Positions 33,187-41,536 of a DNA stretch of 64,000 nucleotides are shown here, piece by piece. The first letter of the stretch is position 1; every line of letters begins with the position of its first letter. The translations under genes and the position numbers were made by a program. The notes below the pieces were generated by a model. It searched no databases. It had not been told where the DNA came from and was given only the letters and a program-made list of their open reading frames with translations. This stretch comes from Pseudomonas sp. ACN8 (lineage in GTDB: Bacteria > Pseudomonadota > Gammaproteobacteria > Pseudomonadales > Pseudomonadaceae), in NCBI RefSeq assembly GCF_002303925.1, contig NZ_MRCS01000002.1, positions 142,480 through 206,479 on the forward strand, written 5' to 3'.

Positions 33187-33555
33187 CTAGATTTCGATCA
33201 GGGCGCCCAGCTCTCGCTCGAGCTCAGCCTCATCCGCCAGGTTGAGCTCGATCAATCGCCGCAGGCGCTCGATGGACTCCAGGCTGATGTGCAGGCAGAC
33301 AAACCCGAGTTGACCATGGTCGTCGTGGGCCAGTTGCACATCCATGGTGATGTCGGCCTCTTCGCTCAGATGAATGTCGACCAGGAAATCCTGCTGCGGA
33401 TTGCTCCGCCACGGATCGGGTCGCTCGATCAGCAAGCCCTTTAGCGACAGATCAATCAACTTCACCGTCCAAGTGGACTCGCCCTGACTCAGCTCGGTTC
33501 GGGCATCGAACGCAATACGTTTGAAGCGGCGACGTTCGGCAGGGTGCTCGCTCAT
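33187..33555 (-). CDS. mapZ: PilZ-domain c-di-GMP receptor, MapZ orthologue
   Basis: The 122-residue protein is one PilZ domain with both c-di-GMP motifs: RRRFKRIAFD near residue 8 (RxxxR class) and DLSLKG (D-x-S-x-x-G) near residue 37. A C-terminal helix follows. Length, sequence and position next to radA match PA4608 (MapZ) of P. aeruginosa. That protein binds the chemotaxis methyltransferase CheR1 when loaded with c-di-GMP and alters flagellar switching. The c-di-GMP enzyme MorA lies in the same conserved block at 45747-49595. Confidence 0.9.
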   Translation of the reverse strand: MSEHPAERRRFKRIAFDARTELSQGESTWTVKLIDLSLKGLLIERPDPWRSNPQQDFLVDIHLSEEADITMDVQLAHDDHGQLGFVCLHISLESIERLRRLIELNLADEAELERELGALIEI

Positions 33556-33706
33556 GGCGCGATCCTCGGAAATGTACGCTGACTATAGACCCGCATGATC
33601 AGAGGCTGCCAGCGCGTGCAGGTGTCTAGACCAATGTCGGGGTATGGTCTTTGCCGTCAGGAGCGCTAAACTCGGGGTGGCTGTCTTTCTTGTCCACTCT
33701 GGCTGG

Positions 33707-33732
33707 AATAATAAAATGAAAAATAATAATAG
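33707..33732 (+). promoter_or_regulatory. A-rich Hfq/Crc-type motifs around the cstA start codon
   Basis: AATAATAAAA runs into the ATG at 33716, and AAAAATAATAATAG follows from 33719. The AANAANAA pattern is the catabolite-activity motif that Hfq and Crc bind on Pseudomonas mRNAs to block translation when preferred carbon sources are present. Two such motifs flank the start codon. Confidence 0.65.
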
Positions 33733-35782
33733 CCCGCTACGCCATTTGCCTTGGCTGGTGCTGGCAATCGTAGGTGCGTGCGCCCTGGGTGTAGTGGCAT
33801 TGCGCCGAGGCGAGGCAATCAACGCCTTGTGGATTGTGGTCGCTGCCGTGGCCATCTATCTGGTCGCCTACCGCTACTACAGTCTGTTCATCGCTAACAA
33901 TGTCATGCAACTCGATGCGCGGCGGGCCACTCCCGCTGTGCTCAATAATGACGGTCTGGACTACGTTCCAACCAACAAGCACATCCTGTTCGGTCACCAC
34001 TTCGCGGCCATCGCCGGCGCGGGGCCTTTGGTCGGTCCGGTGTTGGCAGCGCAGATGGGCTACCTGCCCGGCACGCTGTGGCTGATTGCCGGCGTGGTGC
34101 TGGCCGGTGCCGTTCAGGACTTCATGGTCCTGTTCATGTCCACCCGCCGCAACGGTCGTTCCCTGGGCGACATGGTCCGCGAAGAAATGGGCCGCATCCC
34201 CGGCACCATCGCGCTGTTCGGCTGCTTCCTGATCATGATCATCATCCTTGCGGTGCTGGCGCTGATCGTGGTGAAAGCCCTGGCCGAGAGCCCGTGGGGG
34301 ATTTTCACGGTGATGGCGACCATCCCGATCGCGATGTTCATGGGCATCTACATGCGCTACATCCGCCCGGGCCGCATCGGCGAAATTTCGGTGATCGGCG
34401 TGCTGTTGCTGCTTGGTTCGATCTGGCTCGGCGGGCAGATTGCCGCGGATCCGGTGTGGGCCAAGGCGTTCAGCTTTACCGGTATCCAGATCACCTGGAT
34501 GTTGATCGGTTACGGTTTTGTTGCAGCGGTGTTGCCGGTGTGGCTGATCCTGGCGCCCCGTGACTACCTCTCCACCTTCCTGAAAATCGGCACCATCGTC
34601 GCCCTGGCCATCGGCATCCTGGTGACCATGCCCGAGCTGAAAATGCCGGCCCTGACCCAGTTCGTCGACGGCACCGGTCCGGTATGGAAGGGCGGTCTGT
34701 TCCCGTTCCTGTTCATCACCATCGCCTGTGGCGCGGTATCGGGTTTCCATGCGCTGATCTCCTCCGGGACCACGCCGAAACTGCTGGATAACGAAACCAA
34801 CGCCCGCTACATCGGTTACGGCGGCATGCTGATGGAGTCCTTCGTGGCGATCATGGCCATGGTTGCCGCTTCGGTGATTGAGCCTGGCGTGTACTTCGCC
34901 ATGAACAGCCCGGCGGCCGTGGTCGGCGGTGATGTGGTGGCGGTTGCGACAGCCGTCAGCAACTGGGGCTTCGCCATTACCCCGGAAGCGCTGCAAGCGG
35001 TGGCCCACGACATCGGTGAAACCACCATTCTGGCCCGTGCCGGTGGTGCGCCGACCCTGGCAGTCGGTATCGCGCAGATCCTGCACAGCGTTCTGCCGGG
35101 CGAGAACACCATGGCGTTCTGGTACCACTTCGCGATCCTGTTCGAAGCGCTGTTCATCCTGACCGCGGTCGACGCCGGTACACGTGCCGGGCGTTTCATG
35201 CTGCAGGACTTGCTCGGCTCCTTCGTCCCGGCGCTGAAACGTACCGAATCCTGGACCGCCAACCTGATTGCCACCGCCGGTTGTGTGGCCATGTGGGGCT
35301 GGTTGCTGTACCAGGGCGTGATCGATCCATTGGGTGGCATCAACACCCTGTGGCCGCTGTTCGGTATCTCTAACCAGATGCTGGCCGGTATCGCGTTGAT
35401 GCTCGGCACCGTCGTGCTGATCAAGATGAAGCGCCAGCGGTATGTCTGGGTCACCATGTTGCCGGCGGTGTGGCTGTTGATCTGCACCACGACAGCGGGC
35501 TTCATCAAGCTGTTCGACGCCAACCCGGCGATCGGCTTCCTGGCCCTTGCGAAGAAATACAGCGATGCCCTGGCCAACGGCCAGATCCTCGCCCCGGCCA
35601 AGGACATCACCCAGATGCAGCACGTGATCTTCAACGCCTACACCAACGCGACGCTGACCGCGCTGTTCCTGTTCGTGGTGTTCAGCATCCTGTTCTATGC
35701 ACTCAAGGTCGGTATTGCCGCCTGGGGTAAAAAAGAGCGTACGGATAAAGAATCGCCATTCCAGGCGCTGCCGGATGCGTAA
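33716..35782 (+). CDS. cstA: CstA-family carbon starvation protein / pyruvate or peptide transporter
   Basis: The 688-residue protein is a CstA carrier with about 16-18 helices. It starts MKNNNSPLRHLPWLVLAIVG and carries the family segments PTNKHILFGHHFAAIAGAGP and GFHALISSGTTPKLL. CstA imports pyruvate or peptides and is usually made when carbon is limiting. The ATG is surrounded by Hfq/Crc-type A-rich motifs, which suggests catabolite repression at translation. The DUF466 gene ybdD follows 15 bases after the stop, the usual partner of cstA. Confidence 0.95.
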   Translation: MKNNNSPLRHLPWLVLAIVGACALGVVALRRGEAINALWIVVAAVAIYLVAYRYYSLFIANNVMQLDARRATPAVLNNDGLDYVPTNKHILFGHHFAAIAGAGPLVGPVLAAQMGYLPGTLWLIAGVVLAGAVQDFMVLFMSTRRNGRSLGDMVREEMGRIPGTIALFGCFLIMIIILAVLALIVVKALAESPWGIFTVMATIPIAMFMGIYMRYIRPGRIGEISVIGVLLLLGSIWLGGQIAADPVWAKAFSFTGIQITWMLIGYGFVAAVLPVWLILAPRDYLSTFLKIGTIVALAIGILVTMPELKMPALTQFVDGTGPVWKGGLFPFLFITIACGAVSGFHALISSGTTPKLLDNETNARYIGYGGMLMESFVAIMAMVAASVIEPGVYFAMNSPAAVVGGDVVAVATAVSNWGFAITPEALQAVAHDIGETTILARAGGAPTLAVGIAQILHSVLPGENTMAFWYHFAILFEALFILTAVDAGTRAGRFMLQDLLGSFVPALKRTESWTANLIATAGCVAMWGWLLYQGVIDPLGGINTLWPLFGISNQMLAGIALMLGTVVLIKMKRQRYVWVTMLPAVWLLICTTTAGFIKLFDANPAIGFLALAKKYSDALANGQILAPAKDITQMQHVIFNAYTNATLTALFLFVVFSILFYALKVGIAAWGKKERTDKESPFQALPDA

Positions 35783-35797
35783 TCAGAGGATTGCAGC

Positions 35798-35995
35798 ATG
35801 TTCAATGACCTGAGTCGCCTCGGTAAATACCTCGGTCAGGCCGCGCGCCTGATGGTCGGCATGCCCGACTACGACAACTACGTCGAGCATATGCAGACCA
35901 AACACCCGGACAAACCGGTGATGGACTACGAGGCGTTCTTCCGCGAGCGTCAGGAAGCCCGTTACGGTGGCAAGGGTGGGCCCAAGTGCTGTTGA
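35798..35995 (+). CDS. YbdD/YjiX family small protein (DUF466)
   Basis: This 65-residue protein has [20 protein letters not shown] and an end GGKGGPKCC, both typical of YbdD/YjiX proteins encoded directly after cstA or btsT. It is required for activity of the paired CstA transporter in enterobacteria, by a mechanism not fully known. It begins 15 bases after the cstA stop, so it is in the same operon. The conserved terminal cysteine pair is intact. Confidence 0.93.
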   Translation: MFNDLSRLGKYLGQAARLMVGMPDYDNYVEHMQTKHPDKPVMDYEAFFRERQEARYGGKGGPKCC

Positions 35996-36020
35996 TCCGG
36001 TTGTCGGATTAACAGCAATA

Positions 36021-36114
36021 CCTGTGGGAGCGAGCTTGCTCGCGATGGCGGACTGTCAATCAACAGTGATGTTGAATGTTAAGCCGCTATCGCGAGCAAG
36101 CTCGCTCCCACATT
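36021..36114. repeat. REP doublet (GCTTGC variant)
   Basis: TGTGGGAGCGAGCTTGCTCG and CGAGCAAGCTCGCTCCCACA face each other with about 45 bases between. It uses the same GCTTGC/GCAAGC core as the doublet at 11505. It separates ybdD from yjiA. Confidence 0.9.
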
Positions 36115-36157
36115 TGTTTTGTGTTGTTTATCAGTTTTGTGAAACAGGAGATCAATT

Positions 36158-37129
36158 TTGTCCTCTCCCATCCCGGTCACGATCCTCAGCGGCTTCCTCG
36201 GCGCCGGCAAGACCACCCTGTTGCGTCATCTGCTCAAGGCCGAGCACGGTCTGAAAATTGCGGTGATCGAGAACGAATTCAGCGATGCCGGTATCGATAC
36301 CCAGCTGTTGGGCGATGAGCCGGTACAAGTGATGACACTGTCCAATGGCTGTGTCTGTTGCACCATCCACACGGACCTGACCAAAGCGCTTTATCTGTTG
36401 CTCGAGCGTCTGGACCAGGGCGACATCGCCTTCGACCGCCTGGTGATCGAATGCACCGGCCTGGCCGATCCGGCACCGGTGGCACAAACCTTTTTCATCG
36501 ACGAAGAGCTGCGTGAGCGCTATATCCTCGACGGCATCATCACCCTGGTGGACGCGGCACATGCCGACTTGCACCTGACCCAGACCATCGCCCAGGCGCA
36601 GGTCGGATTCGCCGACCGCTTGCTGGTGAGCAAACGTGACCTGGTGGACGAGCCGACCTTCACCGCGTTGAGCGAACGCCTGACCCGTATCAACCGCCGT
36701 GCGCCGATCCGCGTGGTCGACCACGGCAAGATCGACCTGGCCGAGTTACTCGATGTGCGCGGCTTCAACCTCAACGCCGACCTCGGTGGCGGCGTGAGTT
36801 TGCGCCCGGTCAGCCGGGCCCCATCCATCGACCGCATTTCCAGCCTGGTGCTGCGCACTGAAAAGCCGCTGGATATCGACAGGCTCAGCGAGTTCATGAA
36901 TGAACTGCTGGAAGACCATGGCAAGCAACTGCTGCGCTACAAAGGCGTGTTGAATATCCTCGGCGAATCGCGTCGCATGGTGTTTCAGGGGGTGCTGAAA
37001 CTTTATGGTTTCGACTGGGATACCGAGTGGGCGGAAGACGACGTGCGCGAGAGTGTGATCGTGTTCATTGCCGATGATTTGCCGGAAGAGAAGATTCGCG
37101 CGGGTTTTGCTCGGGTGGCGGCGGATTAA
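36158..37129 (+). CDS. yjiA: CobW/COG0523-family GTPase, YjiA type (TTG start)
   Basis: The 323-residue protein has Walker A GFLGAGKTTLLRHLL at residues 12-26, the metal-binding CVCCTI at about 66-71, ECTGLADPAP, and the SKRDL guanine-specificity motif (NKxD variant). A C-terminal CobW domain follows. COG0523 GTPases act as metal chaperones. The frame starts with TTG at 36158, eight bases after AGGAG; no ATG precedes the Walker motif. It lies downstream of cstA-ybdD, as yjiA does beside yjiX-yjiY in E. coli. Confidence 0.92.
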   Translation: MSSPIPVTILSGFLGAGKTTLLRHLLKAEHGLKIAVIENEFSDAGIDTQLLGDEPVQVMTLSNGCVCCTIHTDLTKALYLLLERLDQGDIAFDRLVIECTGLADPAPVAQTFFIDEELRERYILDGIITLVDAAHADLHLTQTIAQAQVGFADRLLVSKRDLVDEPTFTALSERLTRINRRAPIRVVDHGKIDLAELLDVRGFNLNADLGGGVSLRPVSRAPSIDRISSLVLRTEKPLDIDRLSEFMNELLEDHGKQLLRYKGVLNILGESRRMVFQGVLKLYGFDWDTEWAEDDVRESVIVFIADDLPEEKIRAGFARVAAD

Positions 37130-37157
37130 AGTCAGACATTGCAGTGAGCCTTGAGTC

Positions 37158-37229
37158 GCATCGCGAGCAGGCTCGCTCCCACATTTGAAGTGCAGTTCCC
37201 TATGGGGGCGATCCTGCTCGCGAAAGCGG
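37158..37229. repeat. REP doublet (outward-facing, second arm degenerate)
   Basis: CATCGCGAGCAGGCTCGCTC at 37159 is followed after about 20 bases by GGGGGCGATCCTGCTCGCGA, a diverged forward copy. It lies in the convergent gap between yjiA and the GntR gene, the left edge of the accessory block 37231-41536. Confidence 0.85.
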
Positions 37230-37230
37230 T

Positions 37231-37914
37231 TTAACCTGCGGCACAGTTTTGGCCCAGTGCCGATGCAGGGTTCAACAACAAATCTTCCAGATAATCCAGA
37301 TGCCGATTGAGCACGACTTGCGCCGTCGCGGCATCTCCTCGCTCCAGCGCATCCAGCATCTCCATGTGCTCCACGTAATAATCCTTCTGCTGCAGGTCAA
37401 ACTGCGCAATCGCCAACGAAGTCAGCGGTACCAGGCTCTCAAGAAAATGCGCTAGTGGTGCATTTCCCGCCATTTGTGCCAACTGCAAATGAAACTCTAC
37501 CGACAAGCGAATCGCCCGGCCATGTTCGGCGCATTGACGCTCGTTGTCGACCAGTGTCCGCAGGCGCTTCAAGCCTTGCGCGCAGGGTCGCTGGCAGGCC
37601 AGCCGCACCAGCATGACCTCGGCCAGACGCCGGGCATGCAGTGTTTGCCGGGTCTGCTCGACATCAAGTTCAGCGACGCGGGGACGATGGTTGACGCGAA
37701 GGATGATGACCTGCTGATGGGACAGTCGCGTCAGCACGTCACGCATGTCGCTGCGCCTTGCACCGAACATCTGCGCCAGGCTTTCTTCGGTAAAGCGGCT
37801 GGCCGAATGGATGCGCTGTTCGAAAATGGCGTCCAGGACCCGCGAATACAGATCATCCACCGAAGGGCGGACGGGCAGGGTAGCGAGCGTTTGTGGCGAG
37901 GCGTAGTTGTTCAT
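37231..37914 (-). CDS. GntR/FCD family regulator (third gene of the dctA operon)
   Basis: From ATG 37914 (GGAG seven bases upstream) the protein has 227 residues. A winged helix-turn-helix (ESLAQMFGARRSDMRDVLTR) is followed by an FCD ligand domain with the metal-type residues spread through RLSVEFHLQLAQMAG and YVEHMEMLDALERGD. The recognition helix is unusual, lacking the typical SRTPVREAL pattern (here RRSDMRDVL). It follows the other GntR gene by 25 bases, so the two are co-transcribed with dctA. Target and ligand unknown. Confidence 0.87.
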   Translation of the reverse strand: MNNYASPQTLATLPVRPSVDDLYSRVLDAIFEQRIHSASRFTEESLAQMFGARRSDMRDVLTRLSHQQVIILRVNHRPRVAELDVEQTRQTLHARRLAEVMLVRLACQRPCAQGLKRLRTLVDNERQCAEHGRAIRLSVEFHLQLAQMAGNAPLAHFLESLVPLTSLAIAQFDLQQKDYYVEHMEMLDALERGDAATAQVVLNRHLDYLEDLLLNPASALGQNCAAG

Positions 37915-37939
37915 GGCCAATCTCCAGTTCGAAGAGGTT

Positions 37940-38662
37940 TCAACTGCCGAGGTTGTCTTCCGGAATGTTCAGTTCGATGCCCATGCGCTGGCCTTCGCGC
38001 AAAATGTGCCGACGCATCTCGACGCTGGCCTGGGCGCTGTTCTTGCTGCGGATCGCCCGCACCACGGCTTCGTTTTCTTCTAGGCGTTCAGCCAGATGCT
38101 CCGGGGAGTTGCGCAACACTTCGGCGCTTTGCTTGAGGGCATTGCTGGTTTGCTGGACCACGCTCTGGAAGATCGGGTTCGACGTCAGCGTGAACAGCTC
38201 TTCGTGGAACGCGATGTAGGCGCTGACGCCGGCTTCACTGTCATTGGCCTCCAGGGCTTCGCGCATGTCCATCAGGGTCAGGCGCAGTTGCCCGACTTCC
38301 TTGCTGCTGATGGACTGGGCCACGAGACCGACTATGAACGGCTCCAGGGTGTAGCGCAGTTGCAGCACGTCTTCCAGGCTCGCTGCGGCCACCGCGCTGT
38401 CGTGGGACTGGCCATCGCTGAGACTGGCCTCGAGCACGACGACGCCTTTGCCCGGCATCGAACGCACCAGGCCAAGGGTTTCCAGGACGATGACCGCCTC
38501 ACGCAGGCTCGGGCGGCTGATACCCAGTTGTTCGGCCAGTTCACGTTGCCCCGGCAGCATTTCGCCGGAGCGCCACTGACCTCGGGCCAAAGCGGCCCGA
38601 AGTTTTTCCACGACTGAAGTTACAACGGTCGACGAGGTAATCACTGTTCGCTCCATGAGCAT
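37940..38662 (-). CDS. GntR/FCD family regulator, FadR-like (dctA-linked)
   Basis: The 240-residue protein has a canonical FadR-subfamily DNA-binding domain (LPGQRELAEQLGISRPSLRE, then AVIVLETLGLV) and an FCD effector domain (QLRYTLEPFIVGLVAQSI onward). FCD regulators bind TGGTCTGACCA-type sites, and two such sites lie upstream of dctA at 40096 and 40181. It begins 51 bases after the dctA stop and probably represses its own operon until the carrier's substrate is present. The start at 38662 has no strong ribosome site; 38656 is an alternative. Confidence 0.9.
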   Translation of the reverse strand: MLMERTVITSSTVVTSVVEKLRAALARGQWRSGEMLPGQRELAEQLGISRPSLREAVIVLETLGLVRSMPGKGVVVLEASLSDGQSHDSAVAAASLEDVLQLRYTLEPFIVGLVAQSISSKEVGQLRLTLMDMREALEANDSEAGVSAYIAFHEELFTLTSNPIFQSVVQQTSNALKQSAEVLRNSPEHLAERLEENEAVVRAIRSKNSAQASVEMRRHILREGQRMGIELNIPEDNLGS

Positions 38663-38713
38663 CTAAAAGGGGTGAAGGTGTGCCGGCCAAGGCGAGGCCG
38701 GCACACCGTTGAT

Positions 38714-40027
38714 TCAGAATTCCTGCTGATGCGCCGGTGCGACCGGTTTTCTCGGCTGGAAGGTATAACCCGCCTGGCCCGAAAGTACCTTGTTCGCCCG
38801 CTGCACATCGATGTCCTTTTCCCACCGCGCAATGGCGACGGTCGCCACACAGTTGCCGATCAGGTTGGTCAGGGCCCGGCCGATGCCCATGAACCAGTCC
38901 ACGGCCAGTACCAGCACCAGACCCACCACCGGAATGGCCGGAATGGCCGTCAGGGTGGCCGCCAGAATCACCAGCGCCGAGCCCGGAATGCCGTGGGCCC
39001 CCTTGGAGGTGATCAACGATACCAACAGAATCGTCAGCAGGTCGGTCATTGCCAGCGGCGTGCCGGTGGCATTGGCGATGAACACGATGGCCAGGGTCAG
39101 GTAGATCGAGAAACCGTCGAGGTTGAACGAGTAACCCGTTGGAATCACCAGACCGACCGTCGAGCTGCCGATGCCCAGATGCTCAAGCTTGCGCATGATT
39201 TGTGGCAGCACGGCGTCGGACGAAGCGGTGCCCATGACGATCAGCAGTTCTTCGCGCAGGTATTTGAGCAATGGCCACATCTTCAGGCCGGAGAGGCGCA
39301 TCACCAGACCGAGAATCAGCGTCACGAAAGCCACGCAGGTCAGGTAGAAGAGGCCGACCAGGCTGCCCAGGTGCTGCAGCGAGTCCAGGCCATATTTGCT
39401 GGTGGTGAAGGCGATCGCACCGAACACACCGATCGGCGCCAGGCGCACGATCATGCCCATGATGCGGAAAATCACGTGGCTGAGTTCATTGATCAGCCGC
39501 GAAATGCCCGATGCCGCCTCGCCCACCAGATTCAGCGCACTGCCGAACAGCACGGAGAACAGCAGGACCTGCAGGATGTTGTTATCGGCAAAGGCACCGA
39601 TCACCGACGTTGGAATCAGGTCCATCAGGAACTGCGTGGTGGTGTGCATGTGCTGGCCGCGCTGGGCAATGTCGCCCATGTCGGCTGCGGAAAGCTGCTC
39701 CAGGTGAATGTTCGCGCCGCTTCCGATGCCGGTGCTGAAGGCGAACACCAGGCCGATCACCAGGGCGATGGTGGTCAGCACTTCGAAGTAGATCACCGAT
39801 TTGAGGCCGATACGGCCGACCTTCTTCAGGTCGCCAGCACCGCTGATGCCGCTGACCACTACGCAAAACACAATCAAGCCAATGAGCATTTTGATCAGCT
39901 TGATAAAACCGTCACCGAGCGGTTTGAGCTGAGCGGAGTATTCGGGAAGGGTCAGCCCGCAGACGATGCCGAGCACCAGTCCGAGAACCACTTGGAGGAA
40001 GATTGAACGCGAGCACCATCTGAGCAT
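38714..40027 (-). CDS. dctA: Dicarboxylate/amino acid:cation symporter, DctA type
   Basis: The 437-residue protein is a DAACS carrier. It has an N-terminal first helix (SIFLQVVLGLVLGIVCGLTL), the serine-rich hairpin region MGTASSDAVLPQIMRKLE, the substrate motif PTGYSFNLDGFSIYLTLA, and KGAHGIPGSALVILAATL in the last helices. Carriers of this group take up succinate, fumarate and malate. It differs from a lone dctA in heading an operon with two GntR regulators. Given that context it may serve a particular C4 acid or a related compound. Confidence 0.9.
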   Translation of the reverse strand: MLRWCSRSIFLQVVLGLVLGIVCGLTLPEYSAQLKPLGDGFIKLIKMLIGLIVFCVVVSGISGAGDLKKVGRIGLKSVIYFEVLTTIALVIGLVFAFSTGIGSGANIHLEQLSAADMGDIAQRGQHMHTTTQFLMDLIPTSVIGAFADNNILQVLLFSVLFGSALNLVGEAASGISRLINELSHVIFRIMGMIVRLAPIGVFGAIAFTTSKYGLDSLQHLGSLVGLFYLTCVAFVTLILGLVMRLSGLKMWPLLKYLREELLIVMGTASSDAVLPQIMRKLEHLGIGSSTVGLVIPTGYSFNLDGFSIYLTLAIVFIANATGTPLAMTDLLTILLVSLITSKGAHGIPGSALVILAATLTAIPAIPVVGLVLVLAVDWFMGIGRALTNLIGNCVATVAIARWEKDIDVQRANKVLSGQAGYTFQPRKPVAPAHQQEF

Positions 40028-40095
40028 GGGAGGAATCCTGGTCGGTGTCCTGGCTGCCGTGTGCGGAACACATCAGATTCAGGACTTAATTATTG

Positions 40096-40106
40096 TGGTC
40101 TTACCG
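40096..40106. promoter_or_regulatory. FCD-type operator 1 upstream of dctA
   Basis: TGGTCTTACCG matches the FadR/LldR-type consensus TGGTCTGACCA at nine of 11 positions and lies 69 bases before the dctA start. Confidence 0.5.
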
Positions 40107-40180
40107 GTATGTCCAGTGCAGGCGCAGTCTACGCTCGGTTTTTTCCGAAATACAAGTGAAAATCTAAAAATTGGCATGAC

Positions 40181-40191
40181 CGGTCTGACCA
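40181..40191. promoter_or_regulatory. FCD-type operator 2 upstream of dctA
   Basis: CGGTCTGACCA matches the same consensus at 10 of 11 positions and contains the perfect dyad GGTC-T-GACC. It lies 85 bases upstream of operator 1. Together they suit looping or cooperative binding by the FadR-like regulator of the operon. Confidence 0.55.
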
Positions 40192-40230
40192 GTTGCGCGA
40201 TGCATCACGATCCAGTGAAAAATACGGATG

Positions 40231-40260
40231 AAAAAAGCCCAGCCATTACTGGCCAGGCTT
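40231..40260 (-). terminator. Rho-independent terminator of the paralogue pair
   Basis: Read on the minus strand, AGCCTGGCCA and TGGCTGGGCT pair (eight Watson-Crick pairs plus wobble) around GTAA, followed by six T. It lies about 60 bases after the stop of the gene ending at 40324. Confidence 0.75.
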
Positions 40261-40323
40261 TCTCGTGCTACGGGCAGACTGGTTAACCATGATGCGCAGG
40301 CGGTATTCGCGCAGCGACTTCCC

Positions 40324-40878
40324 CTAATAAGGCACATTGCGTTGAAGGATGTTCAGTTTGAAGTCCAGGATGCTCGAGCTGCGGGTTGCGTTGGTCCGAA
40401 TGAATGTCCCGACCTTGGGGTCATATTTATTGCGGCTCAGACCCGCCCGCAGAAGGTGACCCCCTCGCGTCTGTATCCTGATGGTGGGTGTGTCGTTATC
40501 GAGTTGATCCAGCGTGATGATTTTGCCTCTTGCATCCAGCAAGTTGAAAGTCGTCTGGTCGCCATCGTTCGTTGCATAAGCATTCAAGAAATCTTTCTCC
40601 TCTCTACTTACTGTCATGTAGTAATACTCGCCTGGAGTGAATATATAGAGGGTGTAATAGTCGTCGAGACACCTGAAGTAAAATTTCAGTGCGTCGCTGG
40701 GGATGCCAGGCTTCAAGAAGAGGTAGTTGGAAACATCGATATAATGAGAGAACGTAAACGCTTCGTAGTCAGGGCGTGGAGTTGTGATTTTTTTGCGGTA
40801 CGTCAACTTTGGAAAATGAGGGCGGCCATAGCGAGTGCTGAGAGTTGCAATGAATGATTTTTCCTGGTCAGTGCTCAT
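40324..40878 (-). CDS. Protein of unknown family, paralogue 2
   Basis: The 184-residue protein begins MSTDQEKSFIATLSTRYG, and I recognise no family. It aligns end to end with the product of 40964-41536: QKSFIATL against EKSFIATL, YFRCLDDYYTLYI against YFRCTDDYYHLYI, TTFNLLDARGKIITLDQ against TSFNLLNLENRIITLED, and a similar C-terminus (FKLNILQRN against FKLRIIERN). Alternating hydrophobic segments suggest a beta-rich fold. No signal peptide or membrane helix is seen. The start is set by the paralogue; an upstream ATG at 40983 is in frame but adds a non-matching leader. Base composition is lower in GC than the neighbours. Confidence 0.8.
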   Translation of the reverse strand: MSTDQEKSFIATLSTRYGRPHFPKLTYRKKITTPRPDYEAFTFSHYIDVSNYLFLKPGIPSDALKFYFRCLDDYYTLYIFTPGEYYYMTVSREEKDFLNAYATNDGDQTTFNLLDARGKIITLDQLDNDTPTIRIQTRGGHLLRAGLSRNKYDPKVGTFIRTNATRSSSILDFKLNILQRNVPY

Positions 40879-40963
40879 GTTTGTACCTGAAGGTTTTGAG
40901 TATTGGTGGATAGGCGCTGTTCCTGCAGCGGGAATAACGTGCGAGCGATGTTTGTGCTGTGTG

Positions 40964-41536
40964 TCAGACTTCGTTCGGATCACTCAGGAACGATGCATTG
41001 CGCTCGATGATTCGCAACTTGAATACCATGCCTTTATCATCAATTTCGGCCAGATAGCTATAAGGCGCCCCCCTGCGACGGATGCTGCCGATTTTCTTCG
41101 AGTGACGAACCTTGAGCCGGAGTCGCTGGATATCACTGCCCATGTCTTCCAGGGTGATGATCCGGTTTTCCAGGTTCAGGAGGTTGAACGATGTGGTGTC
41201 GCTGCCAGCGGGAAGAAATGCACCTAGAACCCCGGCAAAATCCTTGCTCACGCAATGCCCTGTGTAAGTGGTATGGGAGCGGATATAAAGGTGGTAGTAA
41301 TCATCTGTACAACGAAAGTAAATCGTGATCGGCACAGCGTTGTGGACTTCCTGTACAGGACGACGGCCTAGCAGATGAGAATCGTCCCGTGGTGTTGGTG
41401 CTCCGGTGTAAAAACCGCCAGAGAACAATGAGTCGTTGCGTATGGCGGGCGTGCCATGTAATGAACCTAGGAAGTCAACATGTTGATTGTCCAGTTCCAA
41501 TGTTGCTATGAAAGACTTTTGTCTGTTTGTAGTCAT
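40964..41536 (-). CDS. Protein of unknown family, paralogue 1
   Basis: The 190-residue protein starts MTTNRQKSFIATLELDNQHV after AAGGATG, a good ribosome site. It is a diverged copy of the downstream protein, with the shared YFRCxDDYYxLYI core near residue 75 and FNLLxxxxxIITL near 118. The N-terminal 60 residues (LHGTPAIRNDSLFSGGFYTG) are more variable. There is no signal peptide or membrane segment. Two tandem paralogues of lower GC in an accessory block suggest duplication after transfer. Possible roles such as a toxin-like, lectin-like or immunity-type protein are guesses. Confidence 0.8.
   Translation of the reverse strand: MTTNRQKSFIATLELDNQHVDFLGSLHGTPAIRNDSLFSGGFYTGAPTPRDDSHLLGRRPVQEVHNAVPITIYFRCTDDYYHLYIRSHTTYTGHCVSKDFAGVLGAFLPAGSDTTSFNLLNLENRIITLEDMGSDIQRLRLKVRHSKKIGSIRRRGAPYSYLAEIDDKGMVFKLRIIERNASFLSDPNEV

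Noticed and set aside
33737..35623. 628-codon minus-strand ORF opposite cstA
   Set aside because: Antisense shadow rich in His/Gln/Asp, typical of the reverse of hydrophobic codons.
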